Shown one piece after another: positions 22,119 through 33,262 of a DNA stretch of 64,000 bases. Under the pieces are notes generated by a model. The model was not told where the DNA came from. It ran no database searches and worked only from the letters and a program-made list of their open reading frames with translations. Where the stretch lies: NCBI GenBank assembly GCA_029891345.1, contig CM057005.1, forward strand, positions 60,963,760 through 61,027,759. Reading direction: 5' to 3'. The translations under genes and the position numbers were made by a program. The first letter of the stretch is position 1, and the number at the start of each line of letters is the position of its first letter. The stretch is from Dryococelus australis. Taxonomy: Eukaryota > Arthropoda > Insecta > Phasmatodea > Phasmatidae.

Positions 22119-24040
22119 GTTACAGGACATTCTCATTCCAATATCTGAACAATTTTCTGTCCGACATAACAAAGAGTAGTTAACTTCGTTCCTACAAGTC
22201 TTCAAAACATTCTTTCAAGTCGTCTAGGTTGCGATTTTGTTATCAGGGATGGTGCCAGCAGCTACAAGGATTTAAATCTCAGTGGATTAATTTGAGTTTT
22301 TAAGCACGACACGAAATAGCCCAAAATTACAATCCTAGCTACTTTCTGTTTCTGCCAGGTAACTGACAGACATAAACGTACAACACATTAAACATTTATA
22401 TTATCTAACAGTTGTTTTTACTGCAGTTTACTTGTGCGTGCTCACATTATGATTATTGGTGTTTTTATATTTTCTGTGATTAAAAAAAACTACGAAGGTA
22501 GCCGAATTTCTATTTTTTTTTTTCGGCACTAGGGTTGAAAGGCTCAAGATGTCGGGAAATCATATTCTAATAGACATCGACCCTCATTATTGCGACTAAG
22601 CGATTATAAAATCACAAATCTTGCAAGGGTCTAGAACACGAATCTTACAACTTTTTCACTTGTGGACTTGTTTCAAAAGAGTCACGTAACACAATCTGAG
22701 AGACGAGACTTGTAAAAATCCCAAAATAATTCTACAGTATGTATATGGATTCTGCAAGACTAGTTAACAACTGTGACGAATGTGCCTTCATGGTTTTGTA
22801 TATTACGATTTTTTTTTATTTTGGTATTCCATAACACTGCCCATTGTTTCCCAGTCAATACAATCCAATTTACAGCGTTTGTTCTCCTGACAAAGGGTAA
22901 AACCAGTTTGCTATGTTTTCAAGGAATCCGGACATTTCGCCCAACCCATTTTCAAACTGCGTAGTAATTAAATTGAACTGCACTTTATATTTAAAGTCGT
23001 TGACTGCAGCAAACATGTCTCGTTGCAAGTACACGAGCAGTTCTCTTGCACCAACAGCATAGCCTTCGTTATCCATAAATATGCACATGTTTCATGTTTA
23101 TATAGGACTACCATGGCTAAAGAAAACCCTCAAAACTTAAACGGAAAAATCTTTAACCTGAAAAATTTTTAACCTGAAAAATTAATCATATTTCCATCGC
23201 AGGTGCACTTAAAAAAAATGTAATTTCTAACACAAATTTCACGTATGTAAGTCTGTGTTACAGAACTTATATACAAGGATTGATTTCACTTGTAGTTACA
23301 AGTCCAGCAATAGTAGCTACAAGTATACTCGCGTTACAGAAAATATGCAAGTGTGGAATTGTACCTACAACTTGTATGACTTGTACGTGTTATTTTATGG
23401 TGTACAATTTGAACCATTAACGTTACCGCCAATGAAGATTAAAGAAATACATTGTATTAAAATGTGTTTAATATACACCTACTATTCTAAGAAATAACCT
23501 CCTGTCGGATTTCCCCTTCGATACTTCACAGTTCTTAAAATTCTTTATCTATCCCAGCAAAGTTTTAAGCAGGAAATTCAAAGAAAAATGCGTTATATTG
23601 TTAATATACCACGTAGAGTGTGGTGTCATATTAAACATCAATATTTATCAATTGTATTTTGTATAAAGACATTTTCCCCGCAGCCTGTAATGTGTTATAC
23701 TCTAATGAATGTATCACGCTATCCAAGTCCGTATTTTCTAATCAGGCGATTTAACTTATCCTATTTTACTAAAATATTAAATATTTCTTCATTTAAAATT
23801 ACATTTATTTCAGAAAAAAATCTTATGGTGAACGTGTTACGGAATATCTGTGCCGTGTTTATTTTTGGTTACTTGGGTTAGTAGGTTTTCTCCATTATAA
23901 CATAAGATTGGGTTATATATCATTTTCTCGTATTCTCAGGAAATGATTTAGCCTATTACCCCTACAAATCAGGAGAACTGCTTTGGTTGATGAGCGGAGA
24001 AAAGAACAAACCATTTTAAACGATAAAGTTATGTGTATTT

Positions 24041-24104
<64 letters not shown>

Positions 24105-25073
24105 AACCGTAATGACAATCTTTGTGAAAATTTAACGGATTTTGCTAGATGACACGAAGAATTTTTGCCAACGATTGAAAATGTCCGAAAACTTCCACAA
24201 GGAGCTGTAGACGTAAATAGAGAAGGGGAAAAAATGCATGCCGGCACATGGAGTATTAGAATAAGTCGCTTTTTATTACATAACCCATGCATACAATTTG
24301 TCTGTTTCGTGTTCACAGTACGGCCGTCGAGCAGCCATTTCACGCTCGCAACAGAAAATTGTCACATTCCATGAGCACAAAATTATGTAGCCTAGAACAT
24401 TGCGCCATGCTATTGAACGCCTCTGGTGCTTTAATCACAACACGCGTGATGAAGATACGTAAATATTTAGTAAATATTTATCCATTATTTGTGTTACAGA
24501 TATGGCTTTACCAAAAAAAGCACCTACGTCAACATTTAAAAATTGCGTGCATTGCCCGGAAATTTCTCCATAATAATGGCATAGTATTTTTTATTTTTTT
24601 TTCAAAACTGCACATGACACTCGTTCAAAGACTGCTGGTAAACAACATGAATCCGGTGCATTACATTTCGTAATGTTTGAAATAAAGGTTGCTATACTTA
24701 CACTTTGGCTTACCTGCAATATAAGGTCTTACACCTCTCCATTCCTGAGCCAACACTAGCCACTCATGACGAACCGACAGAGAGTAGCAGTATCGCAGAA
24801 TAAACGAAGACGACATTATCAATACGGACTTTTTCAAATGTAGCCTACATTGAAGCCGGGGTGTGCTTATCAAGGCACTAGTCCGTATCTAATGACCTCG
24901 TTGTCGACGAGACGTTAAGCCCAACTACCTACTTCCCACCTCTTCATTAGGAAACATTTCTCGAAATGTTAAGATAGCAAGCATTTCGTAACGCTGTAGA
25001 ATTCTTCGTTCGAAAATACTTGGAGATGGGATGTTTCTCCACGAAGCGAGTGCTATTGGTATTTCTTTTAAAA
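22119..25073. other. AT-rich unique DNA with a TA microsatellite
   Basis: Contains the pure TA run at 24045-24102. Open frames of up to about 128 codons (24287-24673) show no recognisable domain. No repeat ends are seen. Confidence 0.45.
24045..24102. repeat. (TA)29 microsatellite
   Basis: A pure AT dinucleotide run of 58 bases. Confidence 0.95.
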
Positions 25074-25490
25074 GCTGTTACCGATGTAGTGAGCACTTTT
25101 GAAATCAACCGTAGAAAAATGTCACTATCCATGCCTGCATGTACTTCAACGGGCGCACTGGGTGACACGCGCCCGCTCAAGTTGGTAACGGTAGATGGAA
25201 AGCAGTTCCGTATCTCAACGTCGAATAAAAAGTATTCAGTAACCATTTGTGATTATTTAAATTATTTACTTCGCTTTCTGTTTTTCTGATGTATAATTGT
25301 GTAAAAATTAGCAGATTTATAAAATATTTACTTTTCCAATAATGTCACATTTTTACTTGACCGACGTATGACTAAAGAGATGAGGCCCATGGCAATGATA
25401 ATTTTACACAAGGCGGAAGACTACACAACGTGCATACGAGTAGATCTTAAGCAGGGATTTCTTAAGTGCTCGTTTTACGCGAACAGCTTA
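25074..25490 (+). mobile_element. Family A MITE, long form
   Basis: It starts GCTGTTACCGATGTAGTGAG and ends GCGAACAGCTTAA, both eroded family A ends. The interior of about 417 bp matches 29105-29528 directly and 56292-56712 inversely: AAGTTGGTAACGGTAGATGG, CGTATCTCAACGTCGAAT, CTTCGCTTTCTGTTTTTCTG, GACCGACGTATGA, AAGGCGGAAGACTACACAA. Non-coding. Confidence 0.8.
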
Positions 25491-27472
25491 AACCAGACTT
25501 TTACGTTTGCTGCTTGGAGCAACCGCTTCTGAAATGAAATTTTCTTAGTGCAGAAGAAGCAAAATTTTTAAGTGAGAATGGCGGTAAAACTCGAAGAGCG
25601 TGCTCGCAGCAGGCCTAACTCAGCTGCCGTGCTAACATCTGCGTCTGTGTGTACGCGCGCCCGCGCCTTAATTGGAAGTAAAAAGGGGGGAAATAATGTC
25701 AGTTTAGCACTCCAGTTTACTACACCAAGGGGTAAATCGCTCCGAGTTATCAGCTTACAGCATTTCCGTACACCTCCAATACGCTAGGAGCGTGTGCAGT
25801 GCGCTCGTCCTCGAATGATTATAGTATATTCGCGGTTTCTTCACACTTTTTTTTAACTAAACATTTGAAAAATCACCCCATGTATGACGTGTTTAGTTAT
25901 TTTCTAAATGTTCCATGTGACACAAGCGTTTTATACCTTTGTTAACATAAAAGTATTTTATTTTTCGTTAAATTAAAAATTGTACATATATTTCGTCTAT
26001 AAATTATAATATTTCATTTATAATAAATCTTAATACAAACAGTGAGAAAACTTGTGTGTTGGTACCGCCTAGTAAGAAATAGTTTTCATAAAAAATATAA
26101 TTACAACTGAGTGCGCATGAATTCGGTGCGTTGTCCATTGGTGTAATTTTCTAGACTCAGTTAAGCTTTGGTTGCATGAGGCGAAGGAATAGCTCGGAAG
26201 TAGAACTTTAGCAGGGCTTCAGAAAAGTTTGTAGTAGGCCTAATCCTGAACGGATTATACTCGATTATACCGTGGTGATGACGGAGGACAAAGCGAAAAA
26301 GTTTCTTGTTAATAACGGAAGGTTGGTTCTATTATGACGGAATAGAGATTTGTTGCACAGCGCTTATTTTTAAAGCCATTTCAAAATGGTCGGAAAAATG
26401 CACTTCACATGGAGTTGTTATAGTTTTATCAGTTCATTTTCCAACAATGTTGAACACCACGATCCTTCAATAACACTTTATCTAATTTACTGTTCAATCA
26501 GAAATTATCTATGTTCAATAATGCTTGCATAATTCTCTGAGTCCTGACCGAATCCGTCTCTGATTTGACTGAAGTGCAAAGCACGCTCTTAAAATTTTAC
26601 AAGCAACGTATTTCGGTCGCAATTGACTACAGTTTTTGTAGTTTACTGCGGTAGTTCCTTTTCATGTAAAAGTAAGATAAACTCCCTTACTAAGACCAAA
26701 GGCCAACAGAAAATTTAACTTTGGACTTTGTATTTGAAGTTAGTTTCGTTCTTTGTAAATTAAGTTGTACCGTTGATAATTAAAACAGTTAGTAAACAAA
26801 TTTATTTATCAGAAATAAATGTCGTTATTTGTAAACAATGGGATGTTGACTTGCTTCTCATAACAGATTAAATGCGTGTCATTTTAATGGAATTTTTAGC
26901 TTGAGTTAATGCATTATGACAGTACTTTTAATCATATTTTCTATTAAACCCCATTAAAAATTTTCCTTAAGTGGAAGAAAGGAATTTTAATTCATATTTT
27001 TTTATATTGCAATTTTTATTTTCGCTAGTATGGTTGTCTAGTAAAGGAATTGGTAACCCTTGATACAAGGAATTAACTGCAAAAATTTCAACCTAACATT
27101 ATGCCAGAGAAGAAAACAAAATAAATAAAAATTATCAAGTATTAATTACATCAGATATTTTAACATGATTTATAGAGGTAAAATTTTAAAAAATCCAGGA
27201 GTAATTCAAGCGAACATATATCCAAGCAGAGACAAACTTTTCCATCTTGAGCTCTGGACCTTCACACAGCAAGCGATTTACTTTCCCCTGTAACAAAAAA
27301 AAAAAAAGTATTATTAAGTACGGTAGTTGAAAACCAGAAAATATTTTATATTAAAAATGAAACATAGTTTCTAATTGGATCTAAAATATGTTATGAAAAT
27401 ATCAATCATTTTAACGTCACTTAAAAATATTGTCTCGACGTGAAAGTATAATTCACAAAGTGGTTCTGCCAC
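25491..27472. other. Unique DNA with traces of a family A end
   Basis: At 26190-26230 AAGTAGAACTTTAGCAGGGCTTCAGAAAAG resembles 34726-34760 and weakly the right end of family A; both may be old fragments. The remainder is AT-rich, with no frame of interest. Confidence 0.35.
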
Positions 27473-27536
27473 CTACAGGCTATTCATGGTAAAATGAGCA
27501 CTTCTTAAGCCCTCCCAACAGCCACACTAACCACTA

Positions 27537-27621
<85 letters not shown>

Positions 27622-27788
27622 GCAGCCTCAGGCGTTAAGATTTTGAAAGTGGCGAAACGTATACACTGTGTTTATTGGTCACATTGCAAATGTTTATATT
27701 AAAAATAAATAGGAAGATAGAAATTGTGCGAGAGGAATAATTTTGAAGGGCCTTAGAAAGTGTTCACTTTAGCGTGAATAGCCTATAG
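27473..27788. mobile_element. Family A MITE, short form, with internal TA expansion
   Basis: The ends CTACAGGCTATTCATGG and GCGTGAATAGCCTATAG are inverted repeats, and the interior (CACTGTGTTTATTGGTCAC) matches the 19744 copy. A TA run of about 80 bases (27537-27619) occupies the place where the sister copy has only CTAATAAATATATCTT. Confidence 0.85.
27537..27619. repeat. (TA)n microsatellite inside a MITE
   Basis: Nearly pure TA over 83 bases with one phase break. Confidence 0.9.
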
Positions 27789-28663
27789 TTATATTGATGT
27801 CAGAGGTCGTACTCTAATAATAAAAGGCTCAGTACTGTAAGGTTGGTGCCAGCACAGCGGTGTTTGAAATAAATCTCCAAGGATAACATAATCTGACAAG
27901 TATTTCCACGAGGACAACACGCCAAAATTTTAAATTATCGTAATTTTAGACAAAATGCATCTCTGTTGCCTCTCGGATCTCCATTATACACAACTTTGAC
28001 ATTATTTCGCTTAGTTTTTAAACGATGCCTATGTGCACATACTCAACTGAAGAGACGTACCAATTTAATTATTAAAACCACGAAAGCCCACAATTCAAGC
28101 AACTATTTGAACCTGTAAGCTGCATTTCAATTTTTATAAGCCTGCCTTGGCACGATTTTACACCCAGTTATTTAGAGAGCAGCCAACTGTCTAAAAGTGT
28201 TTCATATATATTTTGCATATCTGAAGTTTCCCGAAAATACATTAACATAGCCTGATAATAGTATCAAGAACGAGGGGAAAAAAAAAAAAAAAAGGCGGGG
28301 GATAAGCGTTTCAATTAAAACTGCCACAAAAATTTGATTGTAAATTTATATCTTCTGTTTAAAGAAATTAGAAATGTTGCATAAATAATACATGCTGCTA
28401 CATCACAAAACAACTATAAATGTGACAAGAGGAAGGTCAAGATATTTATTCGAAATTCATTATAATGTGGGCAGTAATTTCGTTTTTTAAAATTCAAAAT
28501 TGAATAAAAATTAAATACTAATAATAAGCACGTATTGCAGACATGCCAAGTTTGCCATAAAATTTATAAACTTTAAAATTTCTCAGCACCCCTGAATAAT
28601 GTGTCAAATCTTATAATGCATAGATGTGACTCTTCGTAAAATTTATAATAATGTAAATAAATT
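27789..28663. other. AT-rich unique DNA
   Basis: An A-run lies near 28278-28293. No recognisable frame or repeat. Confidence 0.5.
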
Positions 28664-28900
28664 AAAATATATAAAGTGAGCCCTTTTGAATGCCCTCTCA
28701 TTTGGAATAATTGCCAATAATTATAATTATAATTTAGCATTAGATGTTAACTTAAGAGTGCAATGGAACTTATACTGGGTTTATTACTGGTATGGCAATA
28801 TTTATTTTAAAATGTAGTTAAAGGATAAAAAATAAATAGCTGAAAGGAATAAAAGTAACCATGACCTCAAAAATTCTCACTTTACCGTGAACAGCCTATA
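28664..28900. mobile_element. Family A MITE, short form, eroded left end
   Basis: The right end TTTACCGTGAACAGCCTATA is intact. The left end keeps only ATAAAGTGAGCCCTTTTGAA. The interior (GCCCTCTCATTTGGAATAAT, GGCAATATTTATTT, AAATAGCTGAAAGGAA) matches the copy at 38855-39087. Confidence 0.75.
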
Positions 28901-29104
28901 ATACACTGTAACACTAAAACAGTCATAATTCTGTGTTTCATTTCATACTTAATTACAAATTTGAATATGTTTACAAGATAATATGGTTTTATGTTAAAAC
29001 TAATTAACATAAAAAAATATTGGCGAAAAACGTACAGTTTATTACCGGTTCGTGTATTGCCACCGTCAGCCAAGTTTGTTTCCCAACGAGACAGGGCGAA
29101 AAAA

Positions 29105-29528
29105 AGCCTGTTCACTATAAAGTGAGCACTTTTGAAATCTCCCTTTGCAAAATGTCACGGTCCCTACCTGCATATATTTTAACGGGCACCCTGAGTGATA
29201 TGCGCCCAGTACAGTTGGTAACGATGGATGGAAAGTAGGTCCGTATCTTAACGTCGAATAAGAAGTGTTAGGGAACAATTTTTGATAACTTAAATCATTT
29301 CTTTCGCTTTCTGTTTTTTTATAATACATTGCAGTTTAAAAATGAGCAGATTTGTAAGATATCTACTTTTCTAATAATTTCACAGTTTCACTTGACCGAC
29401 GAATGAATATAGTGATGAGGCCCACGACAATGTTAATCTTACATAAGGCGGAAGAATACACAACGCACGTACAATTAGATACTAAGCAGGGCTTTCTAAC
29501 GTGCTCATTTTACCTTGAATAGCCTATA
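29105..29528 (+). mobile_element. Family A MITE, long form
   Basis: The left end GCCTGTTCACTATAAAGTGAG and the right end TTACCTTGAATAGCCTATA are inverted repeats. The interior matches 25074-25490 closely in the same orientation (CAGTTGGTAACGATGGATGG, ACTTGACCGACGAATGAA). Only about 200 bp separates it from the short-form copy at 28664. Confidence 0.8.
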
Positions 29529-30069
29529 ATACAATCAAATAAACAATTTTCTTGTCAGCAATATTAAGAATGAAATTATCGTTCTTTCTCACGTGGCCTT
29601 ATATAGCAGCTGTGGCATTAAATGTGAATAAGGAACTGAGTAAAGTGTTGCACGGCTTAACGCATTATGTTCGGGTATAATCACAGACGTAGTGATGCAG
29701 CCCTTGCACCTTTCGACAAGACCGTCGCTCTTGGCCGTTATCCTTTAGCAGCGGGCTTTACTGCTGGATCGACGTCTCAACCCCCTCCCACCTCACTCCC
29801 TCGCTTTGTTAATTTCCCTTTGTTTGCCGTTAGCTACATTTACCTTCTTAGAGGCGTCTGCCGTGTTACCTTGCAACAATCTTCACCGCACCCCGCCATC
29901 CAGTGTTAATTAAAACCAGTATTGCTGTAGCTAGAAACCTTTGCTTCAGCGCGCAATTTGGCTTTTCCTTCTGTACCCCGACCTGCTTGACGTGGAACAA
30001 AAGATGACCATTTTTTACTTCTCTCTATCTCTGTCTTTCTCTCTTAAAACTTCCATTGGCCTGCTACTA
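29529..30069. other. Unique DNA, moderately GC-rich near 29690-29910
   Basis: An 80-codon plus-strand frame (29667-29909) has no recognised domain. I do not call a gene. Confidence 0.4.
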
Positions 30070-30698
30070 CACTGTAAAAAAAAAAAGGGAAAATTAGCTG
30101 ACAAGTGTAAGGTAATATTGGCAAAACTTGTGGGGGAAACATAGTTTCCCTTACAGGAAAGATAAAATTACCGCACTCTGGAGTAAAATTCACGTACATG
30201 GTAGTGGAAAAGCCCAAACATGGATGGGATGATTACCTTACGACGCGTGCATCTCTTCAGAAAAAAAGAAAAGAAAAGTGGGGGGTGGGGTGGAAGAAGC
30301 AATCATTTAAAACGCTGATATTTACTGTTGCTGACACGTCGTTGTCGTGTAATGGATAGCACATCGGCCTGTCGTGATAGAGGGCCATGGTTCGCTCTCA
30401 CACACCAGCAAATGCCGAGGATTTTAGCGTTGAAGTTTCATTACTATTCATCAGAGGATACAGACACTAAAATAATTAACGGTACTTATACTCCGGGATA
30501 ATTTTAATATAATTTTATTACACATTATAGTTATGTGATTCCCCCCCCCCCTTTTTTTGTCGAGCACTTTTCCCGTACAATTAGGGAATAGTACTTCACT
30601 TGTTATATAAATTTACTCTACATTTAAGAGGAAATTACATGTAGAGGTAATTAGCTTCCCTTACATGTAGGGGAATTTCACCTCACTATTTTACAGTG
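30070..30698 (+). mobile_element. CACTGTAAAA-ended TIR element with a tRNA-Asp-like core
   Basis: The ends CACTGTAAAAAAAAAAAGGG and ATTTTACAGTG are inverted repeats, and TA lies on both outer sides as a possible target duplication. Subterminal parts repeat short motifs such as GGTAATATTGG / GGTAATTAG, TTCCCTTACA and GTAAAATTCAC in both orientations. The 629 bp element has no transposase frame. A tRNA-like sequence sits at 30338-30409. The ends resemble those of the CACTGAG family, so the two may use related transposases; that is inference. Confidence 0.7.
30338..30409 (+). pseudogene. tRNA-Asp(GTC)-like sequence inside a TIR element
   Basis: TCGTGTAATGGATAGC stands at the A-box position, and GGTTCGCTCTC begins exactly 44 bases later, the canonical spacing. 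The loop expected to hold the anticodon reads CTGTCGT, giving U33-GUC-G37 as in tRNA-Asp. Five of seven acceptor positions can pair (GTCGTTG with CACCAGC, one of them G-T), while the T stem is weak. It is probably a degenerate tRNA-derived module, not a working gene. Confidence 0.55.
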
Positions 30699-31571
30699 TA
30701 GCTCTTGTAAAAATATGCGCACCCTCAGTCAAGGCGTTTACTCGATGGTCTAGGTCAGTGCTGTTGATATTTTATCACTGCCGCCGTGGTCATCCCAGCT
30801 ACCTTCATTCGGGGTCTCGCGTGTGCAACGCAGGAAAGAGAATATTCACTTGACTCACAGGTGTATTATCCATTCCCGGTTTGTTCGGATGTTTCGAAAC
30901 GAACCTTTGAAAAATCATCCTTTTAGTAGGCCTATCATTCAGCCTGTTTTTTTTTTTAAATAACTTGTATACTACAATTATATAGCACTGTGATTGACCT
31001 TCAAGTATTGTATTCTCGAATAAATGAAACTTTAACTTAGTATCTTCTATAAATAGTAATACTTATTTCGTATTAAATAGGAATTAAAATCAGTGAGAGC
31101 AGCGACGTGTTGCCAACGGCTATTAAGATATAGTTCACAGTTAAAATGTTGTATTGACCTAGTTTGTTGGCACGCTATTTGTAAATTAAACGTTGCCTCT
31201 TGATATATTTAAATTGTAGCACTGAAAGAAACATATTTCATTGTTACAGTTAAAAAAAATCAGCGCAAATTACAGTGCCATGGAGATATTTTTTCACCCG
31301 AGGAAGAAACTTGAACAGGCGGGGCTGAGCTTCTCTCTCTCATTTTCTTTCTCTCTTTATTTGTCTTGGGAAGTTTCACACCGCTAGTAATAGCAGGAAA
31401 TTACACATGTTTTAAATTTTAGCATAAATCATACTTATTATAGCAAAAAATAATGGATTTTAAATGTGTAATTTACAATTTTTTATGGCCGTCAAAGATA
31501 ATGGACAGGCATAACGACGGCCTGGTAGAGCTGGTCAGTCAGGAAAACAGAAAGGTGAAATCGAGGACACG
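30699..31571. other. Unique AT-rich DNA
   Basis: A CT-rich run (TCTCTCTCTCATTTTC) lies near 31330. No repeat ends. An 86-codon frame at 31453-31713 runs into the inverted-repeat arm and has no recognised motif. Confidence 0.45.
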
Positions 31572-32276
31572 TGGTCAGACTATACAGAATGTTGCAAAAT
31601 TGCATGTCAATACGCCGGGGAAACATTCCTCACATTTGGAGGATGGGAAAAAATGTTTTGAGGACATAGGTCCGCAAACGCTTCGTTTCTTTACTACAGC
31701 TCGTAATACTTAACGTACAGTGTATGACCCGTAGGATGGATCATGTTACTGTGGAATGCCATAGCAGCCGTAATCGGCAGCCCCACACCAGCCCCCGAGG
31801 AGTCCTAATTTGAATCAACTAGACTATTATTTGTGGGCACATCTAAAGGCACTTGTGTATGCAACCACTGTTGACGTTGTGGGCAACCTCCGTAATCGTA
31901 TTGTGGCAGGTGTCCACTGTCTATGCAACGACAGGTTGTTGCATGTGTTCATGCTTATGGATGGCATTTTGAACGTTTCCCTTAGTGCCGACGATAAGCT
32001 GTCACACATGTGTAACTAATTCCTGTGCAGTTCCTACTGGTCTAGGTGTAGTGTGAGGGGTCGTGTATCATGCAAACGAACGCTGCGATGGCATTCCACA
32101 GTAACATGATCCAGCCCGCGGGAAATACACTGTACGTTGTGTATTACGGGCTGTAGTATAGAAACGAAGCATTTGCGGACCTATGTTCATGTAACATTTT
32201 TCTATCCTCCAGATGCTAGGAATGTTTCACCAAAATATTGGCATGCAATATTACACCATTCTCTATAAACGCTGAG
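31572..32276. mobile_element. Long inverted repeat flanking a transposase remnant
   Basis: The arms 31572-31769 and 32081-32276 are inverted copies about 197 bp long with moderate divergence. Shared blocks are GATCATGTTACTGTGGAATG, CATAGGTCCGCAAA(C/T)GCTT, AACGTACAGTGTAT and TTGCATG(T/C)CAAT. The 311 bp between them encode a transposase fragment. This looks like an internally deleted DNA transposon with long terminal repeats, or an inverted duplication of one end. Confidence 0.65.
31801..32019 (+). pseudogene. mariner/IS630-type transposase C-terminal fragment
   Basis: The frame begins SPNLNQLDYYLWAHLKAL and continues VYATTVDVVGNLRNRIVAG before a stop at 32019. Family knowledge: SPDLxPLDFxLWGHLK followed by VYATPV and an LRxRI segment is a recurring C-terminal pattern in mariner-like transposases of arthropods, with the last catalytic acid in or near it. 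The usual SPD is SPN here. No N-terminal or central catalytic part is present. Only about 70 codons remain, enclosed by the inverted arms. Confidence 0.7.
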
Positions 32277-33003
32277 ACAACAAGTTTGAAGGTCGCCATT
32301 GCTGCAAGACTCCTGCGGACGTCAGTTGCCGAGGCGTGGTCTCGGGGGACGATCGACTCCGCATACGCGTGACCTTCAATGCGGAGTGGACCTGATCGAA
32401 TCGGTTCCAAGTGTATTTGAAAAGTACCTGAGAAGCTTCGGAGCTATTGCCAGCTCTAGTGGCGGAGAGTAAGATGGCGTGTGAAACGAGGAAGGACTAG
32501 TGATGCGTCTCTTAAAGCCTCTCCTAGCCCAAGGGAACCCACTACCTCCTTGTGGTACTGCCGGGTAACCTCTTCTAGAGATTAGCCAAAGTGGGAAAGT
32601 CCCGGGCGTGCCCTATGCCTCTGAGTTAAAAGGGGAATCCGTCACCCATGCTAAGGTTGAGTCATGGGCAGTTATAATGGCTGTGCATGGGGGCGGGATG
32701 GTCGACTCCTTGACACTGAGGAACAGTGTTCCTTAGGGAACACCTTGGGAAAAGGGGCGTGACCTTTTTGGAACGACGTCTGTTGATACTCTTGGTGTAA
32801 GGCAGTTGCCGTGTCAGGGAGGACCCGCGGACTTGTCTTTATAGGATGTAAAACCCTACATGAAAAGTACGTAGGAGCATGGGGTGACCTCATTTCCCAG
32901 CTGGATCCTCAGAGGTCAGGATGAGGAAGGACTCGTGCAGGCGGTGGTTGGAAGATCGCACCAGCGTGCTTTGGTCAAGACAAGCACAAAATACTCAAAC
33001 ATT
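32277..33003. other. GC-rich stretch of unknown origin
   Basis: Base composition is clearly richer in G and C than the flanks, with stretches such as GTGGTACTGCCGGGTAACC and GGACCCGCGGACTTG. Two similar segments, GAGGAAGGACTAGTG (about 32490) and GAGGAAGGACTCGTG (about 32925), lie about 430 bp apart. It could be the untranslated region of a non-LTR retrotransposon or an isolated CpG-rich segment. No reverse transcriptase motif is present. Confidence 0.35.
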
Positions 33004-33247
33004 GAGCAAAAACAACCGATCGTTCACCCCTACCAGTCCGTAAGGACTGTAAGGCGGTATTCAAAGCCGGGCGATAGAACTGGTAATGGACATTTATTCG
33101 CAATACGACCAATATTGCGGATACTGGTCAGCTTGGTGTGGTTGAGACCGGAGGGTCCCTGGTGTCCAGCGCGATTCTTACTGAGGTCGTTACTGGGCTC
33201 CTGGGTGGCCTGTGTAAGGAGGCTACATGAGGCGGGCCAATATCACT
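33004..33247. mobile_element. 244 bp insertion flanked by a 15 bp direct repeat
   Basis: AAATACTCAAACATT occurs at 32989-33003 and again at 33248-33262, perfectly conserved. A 15 bp target duplication around a short GC-rich insert suits target-primed retrotransposition of a SINE or a 5'-truncated LINE. There is no poly(A) tail at either end and no tRNA-like head, so the family is unknown. Confidence 0.55.
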
Positions 33248-33262
33248 AAATACTCAAACATT

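Noticed and set aside
24029-24343. Minus-strand frame with a long Tyr-Ile repeat
   Set aside because: It is the translation of the TA microsatellite.
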